Shown: one piece after another, positions 47,051-61,700 of the stretch
How the letters are laid out: every line of letters starts with the position of its first letter
Numbering within the stretch: the stretch's first letter is position 1
DNA from: Acanthornis magna
Lineage: Eukaryota; Chordata; Aves; Passeriformes; Acanthizidae
Direction of reading: 5' to 3'
DNA length: 64,000 bases
Assembly: GCA_036785705.1 (NCBI GenBank)
Contig: JAWUZG010000001.1
Span: forward strand, 9,936,001-10,000,000
The notes under the pieces: model-generated
The model's input: only the letters and a program-made list of their open reading frames with translations
The model's database searches: none
Told to the model about the DNA's origin: nothing
Position numbers and translations under genes: made by a program

Positions 47051-50000
47051 TTTTGTATTCACAATGCCTTAGAAAAATAAATTGAACCTCTTCTCTTTTT
47101 ACTATTGTATGTCCATAGGGGAGAGTAATTCATTTGTTTGAGAGAAGGGGTGTGGAGAAGGCACCAGCACTAGGTCAAAATACCTTAAACCTGAAACAGA
47201 TTACACTTTGCTGAAAGGCGGAGAGAACCAAAAGTTTCTTTAAGCAGTATTCCAAACATTTGGAGATTAAAGTTAGAAATAAAATTGGGTTGTATGTATT
47301 TCCCTTCAGTTTGTGTCACTTTATCAAATATAGTAATTTTCAAAAATGTCTCAGTAATAAAACTTTGGAGAAACCAATGAATCTTCACTTATTTTTCAAA
47401 GATGCTTTTAACTGGATAGCATCCCACAGATATGCGTGATCTTTTTCTTCATGGATATTTATTACTGCTTCATCTGCCTCATGTGCCTTTTAATAAACAT
47501 ATTAAAGTGTCAGCTAGATTCATTGCATCTCTGGAAAGAAGCAATTTTGCATCCTTCACTTAAAAACCAGTTTTGAAACGTCCCAAAGCAATTATTCCTC
47601 AGTGAATCACAACAGACAACTTGGTATTGTTAGAGAAAAAGTGCCTAAGGGTACTGCTCTTTTTTCTTAGGAACCAGAAAAACAGCAATGGCACACTCAC
47701 ACCTCTAACCACTCTGCTCTCTATGTCCCAAGCCAAAGAAACTCTGCTTTTACAGTGATGTCCTCAAAAAGTGTGAAGAGGCAGTTACATACGAATGCAA
47801 GAGAGTATGAAGAGAGTTATTGGCCTAACCTACGCAAATTTTTACTCTGAATCTTACAGCATTTTATTTATCAAAAAATATATAATTTATTGCATCTTTT
47901 CACATCAGTTCCTCATAATGTAATCCTTCCAGGAGGTATTACATTAGTTGCTGCTCTTGTCTCTCACAGCAGGAATTGTGCACAACTTCATTTGCAGTTT
48001 ATATTAATTACAGAAGATGGCAGTACTTAAGGTAATTACAATGCATGGCCGATTGGAAGATTCCTTCATCTTTTATTCCCTTCCAGTGTGGCTTTAGAGA
48101 GGCTGTAGCACACCAAAGCTAAACTGGACTTCGAGGCAGAAAAACTATGAGCTCAGAGACAAAAAGAAATTTCAGTATCTTCAGGTGAAGTAAAAGGTTT
48201 GGGTTGTATTCAGTATGAATAGGAATGATTCCTTAATTATTTAATTACTTAATTATGCTAAATATTATTAGAAATAATATTTCTATTAATTGTATATTTC
48301 AGTCCACTTTCTCCAGTAAAACATTTTGGGTGCACTGCATAATTTTGGAAATTAAAAGTGAGAGATTAATCCATCGGTATTGGAAATGTTGTTCAATGTG
48401 AAAAAGGTGTAGGGGAATCATTCCACCACACCCGGAAGGTGTGGGATCATCTGTGTGGATTTGAGGACCTGGAAGTGGAGTCCTCTCTTCCTTCCCTCAC
48501 CTCATTCCCTTTGCTTTGTGGGGCACTCGGTGCCTCAGGCTGAGGAGCAGAGGAGAGGACAGGTCAGTAGCTGTCCTTGGGTTTCTGGGTGACCAGCCCA
48601 GGCAGCGGCTGGAGGCTGCAGGAGAGCACAGTGGGACTGTGCTGGGTGCCTGCTCACTTCTGGGGACTACAACTGGTTTTAAGGAGACTTCCTAACCTGG
48701 AGCAGAACTGAAGTGGTGAAAGAAGTTGTTCAGTTGGGATGCAGTTCTGAAGGTTACAGCCTGTAATGTTATTTAATGTATTTTTCTTTTAATTAGCTTT
48801 CCTAAATCTACATAAAATACAGGAGATGGTTTATTACTAGAGGATATTTTTCTTGTTAGATCCTCTCTATAAACATAAACAAAAATTGACTTCTGGGGAT
48901 CATAAGACAATTCTCACAAGTAGCTTGAAAAATAACTATCTGCATTGCTGTTCAGAACCTTTAAGATGCAAATTCTGCTGCAAGTGCACAGTGCTTTACT
49001 AATGAGACTGATGCAAAATGCTGTGAAAACCTGAACCACCAAAATCAGAGTTTAGACTCTTTTAATGTCCAAGGAATAAATCAAAGAATTTGAACTGCTT
49101 GCATGATTTCATTATTATTTGTGTCTGGACTTCCTTATTTATCTTCTTCAATGCCGAGATCACATTCTGAGAGATAAAGACAAAAATCTAGTTTTACTAC
49201 TCATTTCCATAAGAGTTAATAGCCCAGTTACTTCAAAAGAAACAGCACATAGCTCACCAAGCCTGAATTTGGTTCACAAAATATAAAGTGAAATATGCTT
49301 ATGCAAAACAAAATCGCATAAAAGTCTTAAAGGATGAAATCTCAGAGTCATGGAACCCACAACAGAAGGAAAAATTGAACAGGAGAAATTCTAACTCTGC
49401 TATCACAAGATTTCACAATTTTTTGTAAGAAGTGTGGGTAAAGTGATTTATTTCTTTAAGCGGGTTGTTTCTTTGCTTAAACCTCCCCAGTCCTCAGTGA
49501 TAAGCCTGCTGCAAATAACACAAGTGAGAGTGTGCAGATAATACTAAAAATGCTTCAGAAATGGAAAAGCTTTTCCTCTCTACAGACCTCAAGTTCTTCA
49601 TTTAATTTTTCGTAATACTGCTTTTATTAAATTATTTTCCATAACTTCAAAGTTAATTCCAAAAGGAATTGAAGATGGCAAAAACTACTTAAAGAACAAA
49701 GTGGGTAATCCTACTTTACATTAACCTGCAAATTGAGACAGACAACCAACAATTTGAGGGAGAAGAAGCAACCTTGATGATCCACTTATGTGCATAACCT
49801 GGTTTCCAAGTAAAGGATATTGTCAAAAATAAGAACAAAGCAGAGGGGCAAGGAAGGAACTCCCCTGAAATATTACTGGGGTATGTCCACAGTTGTTGAG
49901 CAGATTCCTTTTCCTCTTGAATAGGTGCCTTTGTGCCATGTAGGTGCCAAGTTGGGAATACAAAATGGATTTAAACTTTGTTTAATGAAATCCTGTTCCT

Positions 50001-53000
50001 GTCAATCTGTCTCCTCTTGAATTAATTACATCATGATATTTTTAATCAAGGCAAAGACAGGGAAGCTCAGCCCACAGGATCAGAAAGCCAGCTGTGCCGT
50101 GTTCATCATTGCCCAGGTCCTCTTTCAACTAAGAATATTTTGAAAAGTATCCTGCCTGAATGGCACTGCAAAGCTTCCACCCACCTTAACAGGAGTCCGG
50201 TTTTGCAAAATGAGGACAAGATCGTGATCAGTGGAGAGTAATTTGCAGGAAACTTTCCCTTTCCGCCTTCTCTTGCTCACAGCTGCCTACAGTTGCAGTC
50301 TACCTCTGCCAGGCATAATTCATGCTCCAGGATGCTTCGGGTCATTGCTGTGAAGCTGCGAAGGGTCTGCTTTATTAAGCACATCCTCCTCCTAGATTTC
50401 CACTTACACAGCATTATTCTATCTTTCCAGCATACAAGACACTTTTTATATGCATCTGCTGAGCATCAGACGAGCACAAAGTACACCCGATATATTTATT
50501 CTAGCCATCTGATTCTCATAGTGGCACTGTTCAAACCAGAATCAGTTCTAGACCAGATCCAATCAAGCACTGCTTCTTGTTCTGTTAACCTGGGTCCCAA
50601 ATCTTCTGTGGCTCTTGGTCTCATACAGTCCTTGTCCTCCTGACCGTATTCAGGCCATATTCAGCTCTAGCAGGGTTTGGATTGGGAACTTGACAGTGAA
50701 ATGATTTATATATAGGCTATCACTTATTACTACATCCAGTCGCTAGTGATACAGAGGAAGCAGGAGATCTGAAGCTTCAGAATGCAAATTTTAATAGGCA
50801 AATGAAAAGTTGATTGTGCTGTGGCAGTGTCTGGGGAAGTGCTGGTATGCACCCTCAGAGTGTTGATGGGGTGTAAAGGTATTACAGGCCAGTCCTATTT
50901 CAACTGGTGGTAAAATAAGAAAAAACATAAAAGCGTTGTGTTTCCTTATTAAAAAGTAAGTCACACACACAAAAAAACAGCAGTTACATTATTTTAGTGC
51001 CTTTTATTTAGTTATCTTGGAGTCCTTTGCAAAGCAGATTCAGCAGCCAAAGAAGCTGAGTTTCTTCATATTCGGTGTTACAAGGCCAATCGGTCTGGGC
51101 AAGTCAGGAGCGGGGTCCCTGTAACTCTGATCCCTGGGGTCTGCTCCAAACCTGTGGAGTTCATACTCAGCAGCGTAAAAGTAGTGCATTATCATTTAAC
51201 AAAAGCATTAACTATCAGGTGGAGTTTTGCATATACTGAGAAGAGAATTGTCCAGTCCTGCCTGTTTTTTCATAAACTATTATTTACAACAGCAGACAAT
51301 TAATTCTATTTTGTTTGGATGTGGTGAGGTTAGAATTCAGACACCAACAAGCCTCTCCTATATATCATTTTGCATAGTACCTTTTCATTCCTACTTAAAA
51401 AGTCTTACCCCCCCCGTACTGGTTTGAAACACTATCTACACTGACTTTATTGATATAGTTCTTAACTTAAAGCAATCTTCCACTATGTCCCCTTGAAGAT
51501 TCTTTAATAAAAAGAAACACAGCTCCTTTAGCTTCTCTTTATAGCCTGTTTTGCAGAGCTAGTGTAAGCTTTGTTGACCTGGCCTGTACCCACTCCAAGG
51601 TAGTAATAACCTACTGATGTGTGCAGGGATGGATGTAGAGCTCAGTATTTTAAAGAGTGCTTGTCAAGTGGCTCATGCTGAAAAGGCATTGGGGGTTTTT
51701 GTCACTTGCCTTTTATCATCACAACATTAGGTGTATTTTTCTTTCTGAGGCATTTGTTGGCATAAAAATTCCAATTATTGTTTTCATACGCAGTCCCGAT
51801 ATTATTTGATTGTTCCATTTAACACCTATTTATTGGGCTGTTTCCTCAGTCTTGGGCTAATTATTTTACAGAATTCTACACTGAATTTCCATTACCGTCT
51901 GTTGGTGTAATCCAGCTAATGATCCATGTCCCCTGGAAGCAGAATGCATTATTCCTTATTGTTTTCTCTGCTTCTGGCTTTAGCATCACTCGCTTTGTAG
52001 ACTGAGGACTTGGCTCCAGCACTTGGCTACCAATAAGGGCAGTGACAGCACAGGTTTAAGCAGATGTTCGATAAGGTTACCTCCAGGGGTATTGGTATCA
52101 TCTCCTAGCACAACTCAGAGTAGCCTAAAAACTGCCTGAAGAGAGAGCAGGCACCATTGATCCCCCCAGCTACAATTACTGAAATAAATAGATTCAACAA
52201 AATTGTGGGGGCTGGTGTTATATAGCTGTGCTCTAAACTGTGTCAGAGGAGCACAAAAGCCCAGTTCACGCCTATATGCTACCAATAGTTTCTCCTGCCA
52301 AGACTGACTTGATGGCAATTTTATACTGCCTTCAAGGTGTAAAGCAGTTAAGGGCTGTCAAGATCAAGACTTTATTTTCAAATACTTTTTTGATCATTTG
52401 ATGTAAAATTGTTGAATGCATGAATCAGGGCCCTTAAAACTGACTCAGAGCTACTCAAACTGTAAAACCAGTGAGGCAATAAATAATTGTTCAGGATCAG
52501 AATGTCACTTTTTTCCCCTGTTTTAAAGGTGTACAGCTCTACAGTAAACAGAAATAAGCAGGAGTTTCAGCAACAACTGATGTTTAAGCTCAGATTTAGG
52601 ATCTAACACAGCTGCTCATCCGCACTACTGCTTCTGTGGAGGCAGTTCCAGGGAACACATCGACTGTCAGACTCCTGACTGAATTAGAAAACCCTATTGA
52701 ATAGACAAGATAATTTTTCTTACAAGCTGAACACTTGTCTCCTCAGGTATGAAAGTTACTGAAAGTATTCACAGCATGTCTTCAGAATACAAATCTACAG
52801 CAATAAAGTTTCTGTAGGGTTGGTGTTAGTCACTGGAATTATTTTCTTTAGAAAGGTACCTTCATTTCCATGTATCTTCAGAAAGAGATACCTACTTTTT
52901 TCTTCTGCAGCAACGAACATTAAGGGCCCTGTATTTTGGTTCCTACAAGTAGTTTGTAAAATACCCTACAGTATCAGAAATATGAGGGCAAACACTCATC

Positions 53001-56000
53001 AAGTCCCTTGGGAGACCCTTCAGAGATGGCAGTGAGAGGTGCAACTGTATTCTCCAGGAGATGTTAAAAGCTCCACAACAGCCAGGGTGAGCCCTGAATG
53101 GAGCTTCAGGATATGTGCCAAAGACTTCCCTAGCATTATGTGGAGTTACTTTGCAGAGACTATCTGTGGTGGTGAAATCCCCTAAAAATGGTGAACCTTG
53201 GCAAAGAAGGGTACAGAGATGGGGGGAGGTGTTCTGAATGGTGACTTGGTTATCTCCACGATGGATATGTTGGGTGTTATTTTGCAAAAAGCCAGTGAAG
53301 CATCACATACTGCCAGCCCACCCACGGCATTGCACAATTAATATTTTTTTAGAAGCTGTGATTTAGAAGATCTTTTAAAAGGAAGGAAAAGATAACCATT
53401 GCACGTTCAACTGCCTGAGAAGGTAATGCAGAGATAAGAAATCAATGTTGCATAGAGGCTCTACAGAGAGAGTGCATCCTGGTCCCAGATGAGCCTGACA
53501 ACGTTTGCATTCTCACAGAGAAGAAGAGCTAATCAAACCTGTGACACGGTTAAATTCCCCTAAATTAGAAGATAAGGAGGAAAGGAACTGAAGTCCCCAG
53601 GAAATTATTTGATACTTCATTTGTACTCAAGAGGCAACCCAACAACTGTCACTGTCGGAGGGGGGACAGAAACTCAGGAGAGATGCTGATTCCTTAAGAT
53701 AACACTGAAGGAGCAGAGAACTGCTGATTTGTTTCCTCAGATTCTGTGCCCCAGAGAAATCTCACAATGACAAGTACACTGGAAGTTGCTTTTGTTGTTT
53801 ATTGTTTCCCTTTCAGAACTTGATTTGTAATCAGGAATTTAACCTTCTCTTTTATACATAGCTTGTTTCATAAATAAACTTGCTGTACTTCCGAAGCTGA
53901 GGTGAATCTTGTAAAGCTGTGCATGTCTGTTGCTTCAGAGGTGATGAATTCAGGAAGAGTGTAGCTTGCAGGCATTCACTGAAGGGAAGCAGGTCTGGAA
54001 ATTCAGAAAACTGGATATTTTGCTGACCATCTGGAAAATTTTGGTTTGGGGGTTTGCAGCAGCATGTGCCACAAGGAGAGAATTGCCACTGGCAGGGCAT
54101 TACCAGAGAGGAAAACGGGGGCGGGGGGATGGACGGTGGACACACAACAACACAGTGGAGCCGAAGATTATTTCATACAAATAAGTATGGGCAGTGAAAA
54201 TTAAAATGTGTTTGAAGGCAGGCACATTCTTAGGGCAAGAATATGTGAACCTCAAGCTGCTATAAAACAGGGTGATTCACCTGACCTGCATTGTCCAGGC
54301 TGAAAGATCTCCTTAAATGAACTGCATTTGAGAAAACATTTGTCTAGAAAGACCTCTGTTCATTACCTGCAGGGTTCCTGTATGCAGGAATCACAACAGC
54401 AACTCTCAAATTCTGCCACTTCTTTTAAGAGCCTAAATGTAACTGGAACTCATCTGAGTTCAATTTCAAGCCAGTGAATCATCATCTCCATTTGTCTAAT
54501 GGTAAGAAGACATGTACTACCAAGTTTCTTTTGTGAATATAAGTATGGATTGATTGAATCTTCTTGTAATCTCATGTGTGCTAATCACACAGATTTGGGG
54601 TGTGGGGTCTTCCAGGTTAAAGCATGTCTTCTTTCACTGCTCTTCCGATCTTTATGTGAACCATTCGTAATTAATTAATATCCTTCATTTGTTTACTGAG
54701 GAACCTTCATTACACATGACACTGTGAAATGACTGCCAAATGCTTTCACTTGTTTTTCTTCTGCATGTGCATCCCAAAATCCCATCTATAGAGATGTTTC
54801 CCATCATTTGGATATGATATAGATTACTTATAACTTCAATTTGTAAAATTAAATGTAGTACTAAATTAACCTATAGAGACTAAGTAATATTGTGTAAATA
54901 GCATTAATATTCCTTTAAAAGCAAAGATGCAGCTACAAGTTCTCTTTTTTATTTTTCAGATGTGTGTTGAAGGTTGTTCCAGCTCCCATTAGAAATTGTT
55001 ATCTGGCCTTAATGCTTTGTCTGTCTCAAGAATGTCTAACCACTACATTATTATAGTGTATAATTCTCTGAGTGGGACTTTCAAAGACCATAGTCCCTGT
55101 AAAACTGATCTCTGGAAGTGATCCTAGGAAAATGGCTTTATGGCGGACTCCTGTTTCTTTTGTTGGCATAATGCAGTTAATGCTGGTAGTCCTACAAATC
55201 AAATATAGTGACATTACCCTTCATCTTTCGTATTTTACTGCCCTCAAGGTTTGTATTCAGTTTTACCTTGGGATGATATTATTTCTTGCTTGTCAGGACA
55301 GATATGAAATTTTATGGCATGCATGGAAGGGAGATACCGCACATTTAATTTTTTTTCTTTGGTGTCAAGGAAGATGCCAAGAATAGATAAGGAATCAAAT
55401 GCTCGGATGGTTTAGAGCCCTTATGGTTGAAATTACTCATAAAATTGGTCCCATTCAAAATGGAAAATTAAAATATTAATGCTTATGTGTAGATTGGCCA
55501 TGCAAAAAGGTAAAATGTTTAGAGACTGATCCCACAAGTAAAAAGGCGTCTGTTGGACACTTTCAGCAGTATTTAAGAGACTTACTAGGCTAAACCACTA
55601 TTAGCCTGATCAGTGATACAGTATCATGTTGAGACTATGAAAAGCAGGCAGAAAGGATGAATGTGCAAGTCCTTCAGCAAGGAGGGGTCATTCTGCTTGT
55701 GCTACTGAGGGCAGCTCCTATCCGCCTGTCCTGGGGGGATAACAACTTTTAGTGAGGTGTTAACTGTGGAAGAGGGTCTTGGTGCTGTCGTGGATACCTC
55801 TGCGGTAAGGGACGGTTTAGACAGAGCTCTCTGGATACAGTTTCAAAGCGTGCCAGTTCATTTTGAGAGAGGGTAGGAAGAGGGAGACCAACCACGTGCC
55901 TGCTGAGACCGCAGCCCCGTGGCAGGTCAGGGGAGAGGGAGTCAGGCAGGTACAGGGAGGAAGTTGTGAGAGAGGAGAGGGGAGAGCAGAAGGGCCGAAT

Positions 56001-58550
56001 CTGACCCTTGCAAACTCGTAAATCAGGTTCCATGATGAATATTCTAATTTCTACTAACCAATCTAGGACAAGATACAAATTCTACATCATTTACATATAG
56101 CCTATGAGAGTCCTTGTGTTACCATACGCTGTTACATATTTAAATTCTAGAAACCGGTTCTTCAGGTTTTGGATCCACCCCAGAGGAATGTATGTTTCTA
56201 TTGTGGCACTATTGGGTTGGAATGCCTTCCCTCCAGCTATTCACTGGTTGGTATTTCAAAACTTGTCTTCGTCTCAATCTCTCTTAAGGTTTCAATATTC
56301 TGAGCATCTTTTGCCAGGCAATAATTTCCATAAGACCTTCCTATTTCTTCTTCCCCAACAGCTAACCACCCCACAATCATGTCAGTTTACCTGCAGCCTC
56401 AGGACAAATAGTGTTTGCCAAGGGTCGAGGGAGGCATCTAGACAGCCACTCACTGAAACAGAAGTACACCAACTTCCCATGCATGAGGGCTCTGGAAAAA
56501 GAGCAAAAATTCACTCAGGAATGCACATTTAAGAAGGCTGCAGAGAAAGAGCTGATATCCTGCCTGGAAGCTGCTCCCTGCTTTTGTATCATTGAGTCTT
56601 TTAAAACTTACAGCTGGGTTTCATCAAACACTTCAAAGTCCAGGGCAGTTGCTGTGACCATGCTGGAATTGTACCTGAGTGGCACTGAGAACCTAATATA
56701 ATGTCCACAGTCATTCTGGCATTGTCTTCTTTCCAACCACAAAGAAATGAGTAACTTCCTAGGAAAAATAAGGACTTTTTTCAGTCTAGACTTTCTATGC
56801 ATTTAAATTTACTTCTTACTAGCAAATAGTACATTTTGTTTTCATGTGATATGGAGGTACTTAAGAACAGTCTCTTTTTTGGTGACTTGTCTGTCTTTGA
56901 ATAGTTGCAGCAGGGATATTCTCTTCTTTTGGACTCTTACAGAGGAGCTTTTAGGGTTTTACCTTGCTTTGATACAGTTATGTATTAAAAATAAGATGAA
57001 AAATCTGCAACAATTTTGTTTCAGGAGTCACACTGCACAAAACAAAAGTAAGAAGTAACTAGATGAATTTCAGTAACCTTCTCATGCAAGATGAAATACT
57101 TAAACATCATATCATTCAAGGAACAGGGACATACTTCACACTGAGAAAAGAGGATCTATCCACTGGTTTACTGTAGGAAACATTTAAATCTCTGCTTGAG
57201 GGCCAAATAGTATGATACACTGTCTGTGTAAAAGAGCAAGGAAGAGGCAGTTGATAAAAAGACTTGAAGGGAATCTCCCTGCAGGCAGATTTCTATGTGA
57301 TCATTCTTGCTCTACTCCTCTGGACAATAAGGAAAAAAAAACCCACAGGGAAAAAAAGGAAAACAAGAGTGGGGAGAAAAGTTTTTGCTCATCTAAATTT
57401 TTCTTGAATTCATGAAAGAGCTGCCGAAAGGCAGAAAGGCAGCTCAGCTTGCTCCTAAACACAGTTTCTGTGGATAGCATTAAATCTGGTAAACAAGTTC
57501 TTTTTCCACTCCTTTTTCAGTCCTGTGTAACTGTGTCATGGTCCTGAAGCTGACATCATGTGAGCTGCTCAGTCCTGCAGCCACCATAGCTCTGCAGTCA
57601 TGAGCCACCCACATCCCACATTTGGGCTTTTGGCTAAGGAAAATGGCTCACATTTGCTGGGGCAACAGCTGTGTCTTCGGAGGCACAAGCAGGATATTGA
57701 ACACAGTGAAGATTGGGATCCACCAGTGGATATTTAGGATTTCTGCTTTCTCCTGAAGGGTGACTGCTAGATAAATGAGAAATGGTGAGGCTGGACAGTG
57801 CTCTGCTGATAACTGCCAGACCATGGACTATTTCTGAGGTGTCTGCAAAAACTGACAGAGGAAAGTGAAAATTTGCTCCACCAGCTCTGTGCTTTCCCTG
57901 GGAAATGCTTATGGGTCTGCAAGCTGGGAAAGGCTGGGGCTCAATGCACAGCTCTGCTGCATCGTGGTGGCTGTTCTGCTGCAGCATTACTCAGAAAACC
58001 ATCTCAGGAGAGTGCTTCATTCACCCTGTGTGGGAAGCAACAAGTATGGATTGCCCAGCATGCAGCAATTTGAGAGCCACAGGAGAAATATGTGGGAGTG
58101 AGGAGGGAATCAGCCTGGTCTCCAGGAGGCAAAGAAAACGTGATGTGTAATTACTGAGCAGTGGCAGGTTCTGAGGCACAGCTTACTCCTTCTCCTGCAG
58201 ACCTAAGGGATAGCTCAGGTTCTGCTTATTATGAGAAGCCTGCAGCCTCCCTGTCCTCCCCCAGCTTGCCAGCTGCTCTTTCCCAGGATAGTGCCACTGT
58301 CACTTACTGGCTGCCATGGAGGCAGCACGGGGTGTGCCGCTATGTCTCAGGGTGTAAAGTCACCAAGATGCTTGTTTGAGAACTACTGTGTCCCAAGATG
58401 AGGACACCCACTCTTCAGGAAATTACTTTCCTGAGCATCCAGATGGCTGAGAGGAAGTTTGCTAGCAGGAAAGGGGCACAGAAAGTGCAACCCTGGAAAA
58501 GAATAAAAATATCTGATAATAAGGAACAGCAAATGTACCGAGAAGGGTAA
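47051..58550. other. Intergenic DNA, no gene recognised
   Basis: About 11.5 kb. AT-rich stretches with many TAATTA motifs occur near 47.9-48.3, 50.0 and 54.65 kb. A G+C-richer purine-biased block lies at 55.74-56.02 kb. The open frames seen (50293-50643, 56104-56532, 57634-57987) have no recognisable product. Confidence 0.7.
48260..48282. other. Perfect 10-bp inverted repeat with 3-nt loop
   Basis: AAATATTATT, then AGA, then AATAATATTT. It lies in an AT-rich segment containing several TTAATTA motifs and may extrude as a hairpin. No function assigned. Confidence 0.8.
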
Positions 58551-58713
58551 CAACCTAAAAAACCCAACCAACCAACCAAAAAAACCCCCCAACAAAATCC
58601 CACCCCAAAGCAATAGCAGCAGAACAACAGCAAAAAATTTAACACACGCCCCTCCCCCAAGAAAGTTTTTAAAAAACCCAAACCAACCAACCAACCAACC
58701 AAACCCAAACCCG
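58551..58713. repeat. AACC-rich tetranucleotide repeat / low complexity
   Basis: Two clusters of (AACC)n, near 58562-58578 and 58680-58702, are joined by A- and C-rich sequence with no G-rich content on the plus strand. Read on the minus strand it gives Gly/Trp/Leu-rich frames (58383-58943), which are repeat artefacts and not proteins. Confidence 0.9.
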
Positions 58714-61700
58714 TCAGATTGAGGTCTGGTTCCCCTGCAGTGCACACCACTGAATACAGAAGAGAGACCAGAAGCTGCAGTGAAGCTGTCAGCTGGGTCA
58801 GGTTTGTCATACAGAAGGGACAAGGTGTTACCCAGGGCAACAGAACATCCATAGCTGCTTAGGAAGGTGGCTGTATCCCTGCTGCACGTCCGAGAGTCTG
58901 CCTGCAGCAGTGCCCAGCCCTGGTTGGCAGCTCTGGAGGGCAAAACTGCTCCTCATCACTCCCCAGAGTAGGGACAGGGCTGAGAGCACAGCAGCACTCA
59001 GCACTGCTGCCCTTTGAACCAACTCAGAGGTACCAGGATGCTTTAGATAAACATCTTCATCCAATTTAAGCAAAATAATTTATTCATAAATGTCTCATGA
59101 GAAAGGAAGGCACACCTTATTCAATATTTTATGTAGCTGATGTGGTTTGCAAAGGATTTGTAACTGACAGGTTAGTAAACAACCTTTTTTAAATTCCTGC
59201 AGGGAAAGTGGGCAAATGGGTGCATTCAAACTCCTGCAGAAAACATTGGGAACCCAGACACTGCCATGTCTCTTTCTTTTAACAACATACTATGTTTACT
59301 ATTTTGGAGAATGTACAGGAAAAGAATAAAAAGTTAGAAGCTGTTTTCTCCAGAAAGGCAGTTATGCTGAAATGTGTTGAAAGATGTCATCTATTTCAAT
59401 TACATTTGAAAGAAAAAATCATAAAAATTCAAGGCTGAGATAGAATCCTTATGTTTGATTTCTTATAATTATCTTTGTTGTTGATATACATAGATGTTTA
59501 CATTACATGTTTGTTATATTTCTTACTTTGTTTTGTGCAGACGAGTCAGTTCAAAAAGGTCATATCAGCATTTATGAGCTGAATTATTCTGTGTTTTCAA
59601 AATTTTCATTTTTGTTATCCCTGGGCATAAAAATCAATCCCATCACCAATTCTGACCTTGGAGGTGGTGGATTGCATTCTGAATCCACAACTGTGCAACA
59701 CAAAGCATAAACAGAATGTAATAAGGTCAGGAGAAAGTCCTACTCTGGGACTTCACAGTTCCTTTTACTTTGTCATGCATCCAGCATTCCTGGGAGCAGA
59801 CTGAAGGAGAAAAAAATCTAAGCAAGTTCTGTACAAAAGTGGCTGTCTGTAAATAATTGCAAGTGTTTTGTAGTGAGGACTGTAATTCCAAGTCTGTCTG
59901 TTTTACAGAGTAGTTGGGATTTAATTATACTTGTTGCAAAGCTTTCCCAACGTTCTTGAGATTACTGAGCTCATACTTAGAACAGTAAACTCTGCAAACT
60001 TTATAGACTCTGGAAAAGTGGAAATGCTGTTCAAAACTGCTGTGGCATTTCTTACCCATGCTAAATGGATGGCCAGCAAATGAATGGTCAGTCAATATAA
60101 CAGTCATTCCTAGCAAGAGAATAGGAAAATGACCTTTTTCAAATTAATGTATCAGAGTGAGAGTTTCATAGAGCATTTAACCTCCTATTATGTGACATTT
60201 TGATTCAAAAATTAACTCTGTCCAGTATCAATATTGCAAGTACTATGTTTTATTGGGTATTTCTTAAGAAGAATGCTTAAGAAAAGAAGTTGTCTGAAAA
60301 GTTCTGCAGTGACGAGTGCCTGGCCCAGTACTGGTCCTTTTTGTTGTTGTTGTGTTTAAATAAAGTTTGGAAAAAATTGCACATTATCAAAAGAGCAAAT
60401 CATGATAAGAACTTCTGGAGCACTCTGCAAACTGAACACATATCACGAGGTGGGGGGGGGAGGGAAACAACAAAACAAAGAAACAAACCCCACCACAGCC
60501 AGGATTCTTGCTGCCTTTGAAGAAGGTGGGGTTTTACATTACTTGTTTTAACAGAGCCAAACAAAGGTTAACATTTTTGTAAATAGAGATTGCAGTTCTG
60601 CCTGTGAACATTGGGGCATTGCATTAGGATAAATAGGGTTGAAAATATTCCTAGGTCATGACGGATCAATCAGCTGAACAGAAGCACTGATGATCAGATT
60701 GCTACTGCAGGGCTGGACTGGGAAGCAAGGGTATTTTAGCCTCACTGGAATGGAGTCCTTGGCCAGAGCAGGTCTTAGAGCACGCACCATGTTACCAAAC
60801 AGCTGAGTGGTCCCAGGCCAGATGCTTCACATTTTCTGTCATTACCTCCTAGTTGATGATGCTATGAGCCAGCCTAGATGTTTCTTCCACCTCAACAATC
60901 AAAATATTATTTATAAATTGGCAGAGCTTCAGAAGTGAGACAAGAGAGTAATCCAGCATCTGGGAAGTGCATATTACAGTGATCTGTGTCTTTGGCATCT
61001 CTGGCAGCTTGGCTTATTCAAAGAGTAAGAAGCGACTTGATCAAGGTCTTTACGTGGGAGGAAGACACCATCTGATACATTTCAGTTCTCACATCTATCA
61101 GAGAAAGGTACAACAAAATCTAATACCTGGAAGCTGAATCTAGACAGATAATTACCATTCTAATATATTCTAAATCTTCTGTGGGGTCTTGTCACAGGCT
61201 GTCACCAGACATTTTTCTGGACAAGTAAATCTGCAAAACAGACCTAATATTCCAGTGTAGCATCCTGATTTCAAGACCCACATTTAGCTTCTGACAAGTT
61301 ACTGTCATTAGTTCTGGCCACCCCCTAGTGCAGGCAGAAAAAGGAGCACTGCAAAGGAAACAACTGCACCACTTTTAACTCAGATTTGTTTTCATTTCTG
61401 ACACAGTCAAAGCCTAAAGCAGTTTCCCTCTGCCAGATCTCCCCAGCCCAGGCACACCAGCCCTTTTTCACCTCCTTGGCCACGGCATTCCCATGGTGAG
61501 GGAGGGACAGAGGTGCTGCAGGCTGAAAGCAAGCACCTTTTCTGGCCTCTACCTACTGTGGACTTCTGCAGAGAGACATCCTGCATGGCCCTGTGCTAAA
61601 AATCTCCATGGTACAGCAGGGAAGAGCAACGTGATGCTGATGGTCCTTTGTGCCATCTTCTCCATCCCTGGTGGCTGGAAAGGACAAAGGCAGCATTGTC

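Noticed and set aside
58383..58943. 186-codon minus frame rich in Gly, Trp, Leu and Phe
   Set aside because: It is the translation of the AACC simple repeat and its flanks; low-complexity artefact.
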